A DNA stretch of 64,000 nt from UBA4416 sp943362175 (lineage in GTDB: Bacteria; Bacteroidota; Bacteroidia; B-17B0; Aurantibacillaceae), in assembly GCA_943362175.1 (NCBI GenBank), contig CALRIU020000026.1:4538-68537 (forward strand). The letters are read 5' to 3'. The position numbers and the translations under genes were made by a program. Shown here piece after piece: positions 52,458-62,300 of the stretch. How positions within the stretch are numbered: the stretch's first letter is position 1; each line of letters begins with the position of its first letter. Under the pieces are notes generated by a model, which had not been told where the DNA came from, ran no database searches, and saw only the letters and a program-made list of their open reading frames with translations.

Positions 52458-54269
52458 ATGTCAGAAATCAGAAACATTGCCATTATTGCCCACGTCGATC
52501 ACGGCAAAACAACGCTAGTAGATAAAATTTTACACCAGTGTAACTTATTCAGGGAAAACCAAGCATCAGGAGAGTTGATTCTTGATAATAATGACCTGGA
52601 GCGTGAACGTGGGATCACTATTTTGGCTAAAAACGTTTCGGTAACCTATAAAGGAACCAAGATCAACATCATTGACACACCGGGTCACGCCGACTTTGGA
52701 GGCGAGGTGGAGCGTACGCTCAACATGGCGGATGGTGTGATCTTACTGGTGGATGCCTTTGAGGGACCAATGCCTCAAACGCGTTTCGTAACTCAAAAAG
52801 CGATTGCCGCCGGAAAGAAAGCCATTGTGGTGATCAACAAAGTGGATAAGCCAAACTGCCGCCCGGAAGAAGTGCATGACCAGGTATTCGACCTGTTCTT
52901 TAACCTGGATGCCACCGAAGAACAGCTGGACTTCCCGACCGTTTACGGATCGAGCAAGCAAGGCTGGATGGGCCCTGATTACAAAACGCCTACCACCGAC
53001 ATTACCTATTTGCTGGACACGATCCTGGAAAATATCCCGACAGCTCCTGAGCGTGTGGGAACCTTACAGATCCAGATCACTTCCCTCGATTACTCGTCTT
53101 TCATCGGCCGTATCGCCGTAGGCCGTGTGTACCGCGGGATCATTAAGGAAAATATGCCGGTAAGCGTTGTTAAACGCGATGGCCGGATCCAGAAATCCCG
53201 CATCAAGGAGCTCTTTGTATTTGAAGGCCTTGGTAAAGTAAAAGTGACCGAAGTACAAACCGGTGATATCTGTGCCTTTACAGGGATCGAAGGCTTCGAG
53301 ATCGGCGATACCGTTGCTGATTTCGAAAACCCGGAAGCGATGCCGACTATGAAGATCGATGAGCCGACGATGAGTATGTTATTTACCATCAACAACTCTC
53401 CTTTCTTCGGTAAAGACGGCAAATTTGTGACTTCCCGCCACTTACGCGACCGCTTGTACAAAGAATTGGAAAAAAACCTCGCCATGCGCGTGGAAGAAAC
53501 CTCTTCCCCTGATTCTTACCTGGTGTTTGGCCGTGGGATCCTGCATTTATCGGTATTGATCGAAACGATGCGCCGCGAAGGCTACGAGCTTCAGCTGGGC
53601 CAGCCGCAGGTAATCGTGAAAGAGATCGACGGCGAAAAATGCGAGCCGATCGAGGTATTAACGGTAGACGTGCCTCAGGAGTCAGCTTCCAAGGTAATCG
53701 ACCTGGTAACGCAGCGTAAAGGAAACTTACTGATCATGGAAGCGAAAGGCGATTTAACGCACATCGAGTTCGAGATTCCTTCACGCGGTATCATCGGCTT
53801 ACGTAACAACGTATTGACGGCGACAGCCGGTGAGGCCATCATGGCACACCGCTTCAAGGATTACGAGCCATGGAAAGGCCCTATCCCAAGCCGTATTGCC
53901 GGTGTATTGATCAGCAAGGACAAAGGAACGGCGGTAGCGTATTCTATTGATAAATTACAGGATCGCGGTAAGTTCTTCATCGAAGCCGGTGAGGAGATCT
54001 ACCCGGGCATGGTGATCGGTGAGCACATCCGTCCGGATGACTTAGTGGTGAACGTATGTACGGAGAAGCAATTAACGAACATGCGTGCATCGGGTACCGA
54101 TGATAAAATGCGTATCGTGCCAAAGATCAAATTCAGCCTTGAAGAGGCGATGGAATACATCCAGGGCGATGAGTATGTAGAGATCACGCCTAACTTTATC
54201 CGTCTGCGTAAAATTTACCTCGACGAGAACGAACGCAAGCGTATGGGTAAAACCTTAGTCTCCAAATAA
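52458..54269 (+). CDS. typA: Translational GTPase TypA/BipA
   Basis: 603 residues, the usual family length. G motifs: AHVDHGKTTLVD (G1), RERGITI (G2), DTPGHADFGGEVER (G3), NKVDKPNCRP (G4). Then EF-Tu-like domain 2, EF-G-like domains and the BipA-specific C-terminal domain (GRGILHLSVLIETMRREGYE, SRGIIGLRNNVLTATAGEAI). It binds the 70S ribosome near the A site and helps large-subunit assembly and stress or cold growth in other bacteria. It is monocistronic with its own promoter and terminator. Confidence 0.97.
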   Translation: MSEIRNIAIIAHVDHGKTTLVDKILHQCNLFRENQASGELILDNNDLERERGITILAKNVSVTYKGTKINIIDTPGHADFGGEVERTLNMADGVILLVDAFEGPMPQTRFVTQKAIAAGKKAIVVINKVDKPNCRPEEVHDQVFDLFFNLDATEEQLDFPTVYGSSKQGWMGPDYKTPTTDITYLLDTILENIPTAPERVGTLQIQITSLDYSSFIGRIAVGRVYRGIIKENMPVSVVKRDGRIQKSRIKELFVFEGLGKVKVTEVQTGDICAFTGIEGFEIGDTVADFENPEAMPTMKIDEPTMSMLFTINNSPFFGKDGKFVTSRHLRDRLYKELEKNLAMRVEETSSPDSYLVFGRGILHLSVLIETMRREGYELQLGQPQVIVKEIDGEKCEPIEVLTVDVPQESASKVIDLVTQRKGNLLIMEAKGDLTHIEFEIPSRGIIGLRNNVLTATAGEAIMAHRFKDYEPWKGPIPSRIAGVLISKDKGTAVAYSIDKLQDRGKFFIEAGEEIYPGMVIGEHIRPDDLVVNVCTEKQLTNMRASGTDDKMRIVPKIKFSLEEAMEYIQGDEYVEITPNFIRLRKIYLDENERKRMGKTLVSK

Positions 54270-54313
54270 TTAGTCTTGCTCTGACCCTTGTCAAAGCACA
54301 CAGACGAAGCTAT

Positions 54314-54351
54314 AAAGGCAAAGAAAATCATGTGTTTTTCTTTGCCTTTTT
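54314..54351 (+). terminator. Rho-independent terminator of typA
   Basis: Stem AAAGGCAAAGAAAA / TTTTTCTTTGCCTTT around a short loop, followed by T residues, 44 bp after the stop. Confidence 0.82.
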
Positions 54352-54456
54352 GTATGATACAGGATAGACTCTGTGCCGCTACTCTTTCAAAAACGGGAGG
54401 CGGTGCTGTGTAATCCTTAAATTTTTAGTGATATTTACACTTGACTTTAATTCTGA

Positions 54457-54912
54457 ATGAAACCATCGTTTGATGACATCTATATGGACCTGGCCGAGAA
54501 GCTGGCTCTGCGCTCGCATTGTGTGAGGGCGCAGGTAGGTGCTGTGCTTACCAAGGACACGCGCATTGTGTCGCTGGGCTACAACGGTCCGCCGGCAGGC
54601 ACCCACAACTGCGACGAGGAATGGCCGGAAGAAGGCTGTGCCAGGGATAGCAAGGGCAGCTGCTCGCTGGCGCTGCACGCCGAGCAGAATGCCATCCTCT
54701 ACGCCGTGAAAAACAATATGTCGATTGAGGGGACAACCCTGTATGTGACCTTATCGCCCTGCATTGCCTGTGCAAGGGTTATTTTCAGCACCGGCATCCG
54801 TAAGGTATTTTATAAAAACAGCTATGCCGAATACAAGAAAATTCCGACCGACGAAGGCGTTGAATTTTTGAAAAAATTCGGTGTGGAAGTGATCCGTTAC
54901 CCGCACCCTTAA
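54457..54912 (+). CDS. dCMP deaminase-family zinc enzyme
   Basis: 151 residues. The zinc and catalytic motifs are HAEQNAI (His and the catalytic Glu) and TLSPCIACAR (two Cys); GAVLTKDTRIVSLGYNGPPAG is the conserved N-terminal strand of the dCMP/ComEB group. It probably converts dCMP to dUMP in the pyrimidine pathway, cytoplasmic. It is transcribed in the same direction as the next small gene, with a gap of 42 bp. Confidence 0.93.
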   Translation: MKPSFDDIYMDLAEKLALRSHCVRAQVGAVLTKDTRIVSLGYNGPPAGTHNCDEEWPEEGCARDSKGSCSLALHAEQNAILYAVKNNMSIEGTTLYVTLSPCIACARVIFSTGIRKVFYKNSYAEYKKIPTDEGVEFLKKFGVEVIRYPHP

Positions 54913-54954
54913 AAGGCAGTTCGCAGACCGTTATACCACTAAAAAATTTTGAGT

Positions 54955-55320
54955 ATGTTCCTGAGAATCATTTTTTGTTTTTTATGTTTGTTCATCCTCC
55001 AGAACACCTGCCGGGCGCAGGAAGGCGGCGATGCGCCAAAAAAAGAACAATCCCTGAAAAGCAAGCGCAAGCTGCGTAAGGAGGATAAGAAAAAATGGAA
55101 GGAAGACCGTAAAAATAAACGCCTGGAGGAAAAAAAGATCCGGGATCACCATAAGCGTATTCAAACCAAAGAAGTGCGCAAGCGCATGAAGCGCAGCAAG
55201 CAAACCGCAGCCCGGAACCGCGATCACAAACGCGAGCCTTTTTTCCAGAGGCTGTTCAAGAAAAATCCTAAGGGCAAGCGCGCGAAGTCATCCAAAGAAA
55301 AGACATCGAAGGTCAAATAA
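54955..55320 (+). CDS. Small, very basic exported protein
   Basis: 121 residues from the ATG at 54955 (a TTG at 54949 is an alternative). The signal peptide is FLRIIFCFLCLFILQNTCRA; the mature part is almost all Lys, Arg, Glu and Gln in a helical pattern (KRKLRKEDKKKWKEDRKNKR), with an aromatic spot EPFFQRLFKKNPKG near the end. Proteins of this kind recur in Bacteroidota but have no known function. A periplasmic or membrane-facing role is inference. Confidence 0.8.
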   Translation: MFLRIIFCFLCLFILQNTCRAQEGGDAPKKEQSLKSKRKLRKEDKKKWKEDRKNKRLEEKKIRDHHKRIQTKEVRKRMKRSKQTAARNRDHKREPFFQRLFKKNPKGKRAKSSKEKTSKVK

Positions 55321-55552
55321 TTAGTTTTCCACGACCGGCTGTTAACTACCGCAAAAATCCAAATGCGCGTAATTTTACCACTTATTTGCCAAAACCTGCC
55401 ACTTATAAATCGGTGGCACCCATTTAAGAGATAGAAAAAAACACGGGTTTTATTATTCGTAATATTGTTGTTAATAGATGTTAAGGGTCTGATAATGCTG
55501 GTTAAAATAAACGTCACGAAATCAGAATATTACAAATAATTAACACAAAAAC
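55321..55552. other. Upstream region of the TonB receptor operon, no gene seen
   Basis: The gap between the basic protein and the TonB receptor is 303 bp. It is A/T-rich and contains no plausible open frame. A weak inverted pair GCCAC/GTGGC near 55400-55430 is the only structure; the promoter is at its 3' end. Confidence 0.45.
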
Positions 55553-55583
55553 TTGCACTATTTGCCTATCATTTATATATTTA
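55553..55583 (+). promoter_or_regulatory. Promoter of the TonB receptor operon
   Basis: TTG at 55553-55555, 20 bp spacer, TATATTTA at 55576-55583 (one mismatch), 40 bp before the ATG at 55624. Confidence 0.55.
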
Positions 55584-55623
55584 TCCGCTCGTATAAAAAG
55601 AATATAATCAAAAAACTATCAAT

Positions 55624-58600
55624 ATGTTAAGAAAAATTTACTTTTCTATCGTTACACTTTTAATAGCCGGGTCCGCTGCACTAGCCCAAAATACAGGTGG
55701 AGCCATTAAAGTTTTATTAAAAGACAAGTCAAACGGAGAGTCTATCCCGTTTGCCAACGTGGTTGCCTATCAGGGCGGCGTTCAGGTAGGGGTTGCAACT
55801 ACAGATATGGATGGTTATGCCATGATTAAGCCATTGACACCCGGCAAGTACGATGTAAAGGGTGTTTATGTAGGTTACCAGGCTCAGGAAATTAAGGGTG
55901 TGATCGTGGGGGAAGCCAAGACAGCTTACATTACCATTGAGTTAAATAACGGAGAAGGCGTAAGGCTGGATGAGGTAGTCGTTACCGAGTACGCCGAGCC
56001 GCTGATCGACGGTGATATGAAATCGGGTGGAACGGTAACCCGCGAAGAGTACCAGAACATGGCTACGAAAAACATCAACTCGGTAGCGGCTACAACTGCC
56101 GGCGTTTTCCAGGCGGATGAAGGTAGCGCCTTAAATGTACGTGGTGGACGCTCAAGCAGCACAACGTATTTTGTGGATGGTGTAAAGGTAATCGGTGGCC
56201 TGGGTGTTCCTCAGCAAGGTGTAGAGCAGCTGTCTGTGATTACAGGTGGTTTACCTGCACAGTACGGTGATGCAACAGCCGGTGTGATCTCGGTAACAAC
56301 CAGGGGCCCTCAGAGCAAATTCTTCGGCGGTGTGGAGTTGATCTCCTCTCAGCTGACAGATGCTTACGGCTACAACTCTTTAGGCTTCTCCTTAGGTGGT
56401 CCGGTATTACAGAAAAGGGATTCGACAGGTGCTAAAAAACCGGTGATCGGTTTCTTCATCTCCGGCCAGGGTACTTACGAGAAAGATCCTGATCCTTCCT
56501 ACATCAAATTATACAAACTGAAAGACGATAAATTACGTGAGATGGAAGAAAAGCCATTGACACTGTCTCCTACCGGAACAGGCTTCTTACCGTCTTTGTT
56601 ATATGTTACTAAAGACGACATGGAGCAGATCAAGGCACGCCAGAACGTTGCCAACAGGTCGATCCAGTTAAACGGTAAGCTGGACTTCAAAGTGGCTCCA
56701 AACACCAACTTAACCATCGGTGGTGCCTTTGATTACGGAAACGGACATAACTTCACTTACGAATATTCCCTTTTCAATCCTCAAAATAACTCTCAAAGCA
56801 TCAATACAACCTGGAGAACATACGCCCGTATCAACCAGAAATTCGGTGCTCCTCAAACAGGCGCTGAAAAAGAAAAAACACAGTCGTTGGTTACCAACTC
56901 CTTCTTTACCTTCCTGGCCAGCTACGAGCAGGCAAAAAGCAAAACACAGGATGATACTCACAAAGACCGCTTATTCAACTACGGCTATATCGGTAAATTC
57001 AACTACGACGTAGATACCAACAACTTCGTGCTTCAGGGTAACTCAGACAGTCTTTACCTGCAAAGATCAGTAAACATCAGGAAACCGATTACCTTCGAAA
57101 GAAGTGAGATCAATGCGACGGGTGCGAACTATGCCTCCCAGGTATTTGACTATTTCGGAACGATGCCAACCATCAACTCCGTACAAAATGCCAACGGCCT
57201 CGTGAACGGCGACCGTCCTAACAGCGTATATTCGTTATTCTTCCCTACAGGCCGTCAGGCCGATGGATACGGTTTTACAAACAGCACCCAGTTACGTTTC
57301 GCTTCCAGCTTCTCAGCGGATTTCAAAAATCATGCCCTGATGGTTGGTGTGGAGTATGACCAAAGGAACCAAAGCGGTTACACCATCAACCCGGTTGGCT
57401 TATGGCAGCGGATGAGGTTATTGGTGAACAACCACCTGGAAAAAGGTACGGAAGATTACTACCAGATTCCTAACTCCGATCCGAATGCACCTCCAACCTA
57501 CACAACCCGTTGGAAATACAATCCGGAAGACCAAAGCCAGATCGATAAATCTTTAAGGGAGCTCCTTGGAACAACAATTACCGATCAGCGGATCATCAAC
57601 ACAGATGCTCTGAATCCGGAAGATCTGAAATTAAGCATGTTCAGCGCATCCGACCTGATCTCTCCTGCCAGCGGTGGTGCCCTGGTATCTTACTATGGTT
57701 ATGACTACCTCGGTAACAAAGACAAAAACTCTACATCAATAGATAAATTCATCAACGATAAAGACGCCAACGGGAACAATACCTTCCACGTAGGCGCCTT
57801 CAAGCCAATCTACGTTGCCGGTTACATCCAGGATAAATTCGATTTCAGGGATATTAAATTCAATGTGGGTGTGCGTGTTGACCGTTTCGACGCCAACCAG
57901 AAAGTATTAAAGGATAAATACTTATTCCACGAAGCTTACACAGCCGGCGAAATCAGCCAGGCGAAACCTGAGAATATCAAAGACAACTACGTGGTATATG
58001 TACGTACTGTAGGAAGCGATGATATCATCGGTTACAGAAACGGTGACCAATGGTACAACTCAGAAGGTAAAGAGGTGAGTGACCCTAATACCTTAACGGT
58101 AGACGGAAGGATCAGCCCATTATTGAAAGACCCTTCTTTCGCTTCTAAAAACGGTTTCAGCACAGGCGCTTTCACCGATTACAAACCACAGATCAATGTG
58201 ATGCCACGTTTGGCTTTCTCATTCCCTATTTCCGATGTGGCTAACTTCTTTGCTCACTACGACGTGTTAACTCAGCGTCCTTCCGAGATTAACTTCCGTT
58301 TCGACCCTACCGATTTCTACTTCTTCAACTATACATCAGCGAACCCGTTCATCACGAACTCTAACCTGAAACCAACAAAAACAATCGACTACGAATTGGG
58401 TTACAACCAGATCCTGAACGAGAAAAAGAATGCTGCGATCAAAGTAACGGCTTTCTACAGGGAGTTAAGGGATCAGCTCACAACGCAAACCATCAACCAG
58501 GCATATCCTAAAACCTACTATACCTTTGTAAACCGCGATTTCGGTACAGTAAAAGGCTTAAGTGCTGAGTTCGATCTACGCAGAACGGGTGGTGTTTCCT

Positions 58601-59283
58601 TAACCGCTAACTACACCCTGCAATTTGCCGACGGTTCAGGTTCCAACGCTGCTTCAGGTGCTAACCTGGCGAGCTCAGGACAGCCTAACTTACGTGTAAC
58701 CTTACCGCTTGATTACGATCAGCGTCACAACATCACCGTGAACCTCGATTACCGTTTCGGTGAAGGAAAAGACTACAAAGGCCCTCAGTTCAACCGCAAG
58801 AAAAAAGGAGAGAGCCAAACGGTTCAGATCTTCCAGAACATGGGTGCTAACATGATCTTCCGTATCGGCTCCGGTACACCTTACACACGCTACGTAGCGG
58901 CAGTGCCGGTTAACGGCCGTTCTTCCATCTCCGGTTCACTGAACGGTTCAAACAAACCTTGGCAGTTCAGAACCGATTTAAGGATCGACAAAAACATTGA
59001 GCTGACATGGGGTAAAAAAGATGGCGACAGCAAAAAAACAGCTAACCTGAACATCTACCTGCAGGTGCTGAACCTCCTGAACACAAGAAACGTGTTAGGT
59101 GTGTATAACTACACCGGAAACCCTGATGATGACGGCTACCTCGCTTCTGCACAAGGACAAACTGCTATCAACAGTAACTCCAATCCTGTAGCGTTTACAG
59201 ATCAGTACAGCATTTACATCAACAACCCGAACAATTATGCACGTCCCCGTACAATAAGAATAGGTGTGTTATTAGACTTTTAA
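55624..59283 (+). CDS. TonB-dependent outer-membrane receptor with carboxypeptidase-like N-terminal domain
   Basis: 1219 residues. Signal peptide MLRKIYFSIVTLLIAGSAALA. Residues about 25-110 are a CarboxypepD-regulatory-like domain (GESIPFANVVAYQGG, TTDMDGYAMIKPLTPGKYDV). The plug follows (LDEVVVTEYAEPLID, about 115-235: LNVRGGRSSSTTYFVDGVKV, GGLPAQYGDATAGVISVTT). The rest is the beta-barrel, ending in IRIGVLLDF, a typical terminal strand with aromatic end. It is not accompanied by a SusD partner, so a SusC role is unlikely. It is the first gene of an operon with the 1444-residue exported protein (17 bp gap) and a PorV-like protein. Confidence 0.93.
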   Translation: MLRKIYFSIVTLLIAGSAALAQNTGGAIKVLLKDKSNGESIPFANVVAYQGGVQVGVATTDMDGYAMIKPLTPGKYDVKGVYVGYQAQEIKGVIVGEAKTAYITIELNNGEGVRLDEVVVTEYAEPLIDGDMKSGGTVTREEYQNMATKNINSVAATTAGVFQADEGSALNVRGGRSSSTTYFVDGVKVIGGLGVPQQGVEQLSVITGGLPAQYGDATAGVISVTTRGPQSKFFGGVELISSQLTDAYGYNSLGFSLGGPVLQKRDSTGAKKPVIGFFISGQGTYEKDPDPSYIKLYKLKDDKLREMEEKPLTLSPTGTGFLPSLLYVTKDDMEQIKARQNVANRSIQLNGKLDFKVAPNTNLTIGGAFDYGNGHNFTYEYSLFNPQNNSQSINTTWRTYARINQKFGAPQTGAEKEKTQSLVTNSFFTFLASYEQAKSKTQDDTHKDRLFNYGYIGKFNYDVDTNNFVLQGNSDSLYLQRSVNIRKPITFERSEINATGANYASQVFDYFGTMPTINSVQNANGLVNGDRPNSVYSLFFPTGRQADGYGFTNSTQLRFASSFSADFKNHALMVGVEYDQRNQSGYTINPVGLWQRMRLLVNNHLEKGTEDYYQIPNSDPNAPPTYTTRWKYNPEDQSQIDKSLRELLGTTITDQRIINTDALNPEDLKLSMFSASDLISPASGGALVSYYGYDYLGNKDKNSTSIDKFINDKDANGNNTFHVGAFKPIYVAGYIQDKFDFRDIKFNVGVRVDRFDANQKVLKDKYLFHEAYTAGEISQAKPENIKDNYVVYVRTVGSDDIIGYRNGDQWYNSEGKEVSDPNTLTVDGRISPLLKDPSFASKNGFSTGAFTDYKPQINVMPRLAFSFPISDVANFFAHYDVLTQRPSEINFRFDPTDFYFFNYTSANPFITNSNLKPTKTIDYELGYNQILNEKKNAAIKVTAFYRELRDQLTTQTINQAYPKTYYTFVNRDFGTVKGLSAEFDLRRTGGVSLTANYTLQFADGSGSNAASGANLASSGQPNLRVTLPLDYDQRHNITVNLDYRFGEGKDYKGPQFNRKKKGESQTVQIFQNMGANMIFRIGSGTPYTRYVAAVPVNGRSSISGSLNGSNKPWQFRTDLRIDKNIELTWGKKDGDSKKTANLNIYLQVLNLLNTRNVLGVYNYTGNPDDDGYLASAQGQTAINSNSNPVAFTDQYSIYINNPNNYARPRTIRIGVLLDF

Positions 59284-59300
59284 TTTAAACGAAATTAGTT

Positions 59301-62300
59301 ATGGAAATCATGAATAAAGTAAATAAATATCTTCTCTGTTCGGCGGTAGTACTTACTGCATTTACGGGAACTGCAAGAGAAAAGTACGGCTCCGTGTTCA
59401 GAGCTGCAACAAATACCCAACGTGTGATGGCAGGTTGTTCGGCTCCTCAGTCATCTGCGGAGTTAACCGTGAACAACGTCAGAACGATCATCTTTTCCGG
59501 CGGCGATATGTGGTGGGATTTGTTCGGTGGTACCAATGCCTGGTATTATGTCCCTAAGGTAGAGGATAGGAGTATCGGTATTTCTTCCAACTTTGCCGGT
59601 AACGTATGGTTCGGTGGATTGGACGTCGGCGGGCAGTTAAAGATTGCTGCTCAAACTTACCGTCAGTTCGGTATCGATTTCTGGACAGGACCTCTGTCAA
59701 CCACAGATGCATCTACAAACCTTGACGTTTGTAACAAATACGACAAAATTTTCAGGATGAACCGCGTGGATGTGGATAATATGGTATTAAGCGGAGGTCC
59801 TATCACTTCCGATATCAAGGACTGGCCGGGTAACGGGGATATCTCCCTGAACCAGGATCCATTGCTGGCACCATTCAAAGATATTAACGGCGACGGTATC
59901 TACACGCCGGAAGCCGGTGACTATCCTTGGTATGACGTTTACAACAACGAAGGAAAAGACAATACAAACGTTTGTAAAGCCCGTGTATTCGGTGACCAGA
60001 CCTTATGGTGGGTATACAACGATAACGGTGGTGTTCACCAGGCTACCGGTGGTAAAGCCATCGGTATGGAAGTGAGGGCTCAGGCTTTTGCCTTCAAAAC
60101 CACGGATGAGATCAACAACATGACTTTCTACAACTACCAGATCATCAACCGCTCTAAATTCTCATTGACCCAGACTTACATGACTGTATGGACGGATGCC
60201 GATTTAGGTTACTACGGTGATGACTATATCGGTTGCGACGTAAAACGAGGATTAGGTTATATCTACAATGCCGATAACAATGACGAAACGGTTGGTGGTG
60301 TGAATGGTTACGGACAGTACATCCCGGCTTTGGGTTGCGACTTCTTCCAGGGACCTATCAATACCGAAGACGGCATCGATAACAATGGTAATGGTATCGT
60401 TGACGAACCGGGCGAGCAAATGGGAATGACGATCTTCAACTACCACAATAACAACGTTGTGGCCGGTACACCTATTCAGCAACAGGATCCATCGAATGCC
60501 ACCCAGTTCTACCAATACATGACCGGTTTCTGGAGAGATGGAACACCATTCACCTGCGGTGGAAATGCTTACGGCGGTTCTATTCCTACAAAATATGTTT
60601 ACCCTGCCGACACCTATACTGCCGGGCCTTGCGGTTCAGCACCATGGTCGGAATTAACAGCTGGTAATACTCCTAACGACAGGCGTTTCATGCAGTCTGC
60701 CGGTCCGTTCACCCTGAAACCGGGTGCAACCAACTACATTACCTTCGGTTTACCTTGGGCAAGAACGACATCAACCGATGCCTCGGCTTCTATTCCTTTG
60801 CTGAAAATTGCCGATGATAAAGCGCAGGCTTTATTCGACAACTGCTTTAAAGTATTAAGTGGTCCTGAAGCTCCGGACATGACTATCCAGGAAATGAATA
60901 ATGAGCTCCTCATTTATTTCTCCAACAAACCGCAATCCAACAACTACCTGAACCAGTATGCGGAGAAAGATGTAGCGATCATCGTGGATACGACTCACTA
61001 CAAAAAAGACGATATGTACCGTTTTGAAGGTTTCAAAGTATACCAGCTGAAAAATCAGTCGATTACCCAGGAAGAGTTAGTGGACCCTTCTAAAGCGAAG
61101 CTGGTATTTGCCTGCGACGTAAACAACGGAATCAAACGTTTGATCAACTACGAATTTGATGCAACTACCGGCGGCGACGTTCCAAGAGTAAAAGTGGAAG
61201 GTACAGACAACGGCCTGCAATCGACGTTCCGTTTCGCGAAAGACGAATTTGCTCTTACCAGCGATAAAAAAGTGGTAAACAACAAAGAATACTATTTCAT
61301 GGCTGTCGCTTACGGTTACAACCAGTATGGCCAGTACAAGGAAGATACGCCTTGGTCTACATTCGGTGCTGCATCGTCTGAAGGACAAAAAAGACCTTAC
61401 CTGGAAGGCCGTAAATCAAAAAGAGCGTATGGTACACCACACATTCCTGATCCTGAAAAAGGCGGAACCATTGCAAACTCGGCATACGGTTACGGACCAA
61501 AAATTACCAGGATCGAAGGACAAGGTAACGGTGGAAACAAACTGGACCTGACACAGGAAACGATTGACCGCATCATGGCTAATGGTGGCAGGGAAGCCAG
61601 CCTGACTTACGAAAACGGCCGTGGCCCAATCAACGTAAAAGTAGTGGATCCGTTGAATATCCCTAACACGAGCTTCGCGTTCATGTTTGTGAAAAAGAAA
61701 TACTACAAAAATGCAGAAGATGCTTTGACCAATGCCTGCAAATATGACATCAACGATAAATTGCCGATGAGCAGCACGACCTATGGCGCGATCTCTGCCG
61801 ACAGTGCAACCTGGGTATTGAAAGATCTGACAACACAAAAAGAATACGTGCCTTGTAAATCGATCAAAATTGCTGAGGAATTCTATTTCAGCGAAATCGG
61901 TCTCTCTTTATATGTTGGTCAGTCGGGAGATGTGGCTAACTGGAGCAACCCTGTACTTCCTACCGATAAAATTGTACAAAAAGGCGATTTCATCGAAGGA
62001 ACCATCGAGTTCTCTAATCCATCCGACCGCTGGTTGGCAGGTGTACCTGACGTGGATGGTACCAATGCTTATAACTGGATCAGGTCCGGACAATTCACCG
62101 CCAGTCCTGCAGGTAACGATGCAAACCATAATGACTACGAGATCGTTCCTACGCAAACCACCATTGCCAACTTCTTAGACCCTAACCAGGAATTTGAAGG
62201 AATCCTTAACGGAACATGGGCACCTTACATCCTCTGCGCTGCTACCAAAACAACGGCTACAGGTGTGGGTAATACATCTGCTGCACCTGGCTACTCTGAA

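Noticed and set aside
55624..59283. SusC of a polysaccharide utilisation locus
   Set aside because: No SusD-like lipoprotein or glycan enzyme follows; the neighbour is of another type.
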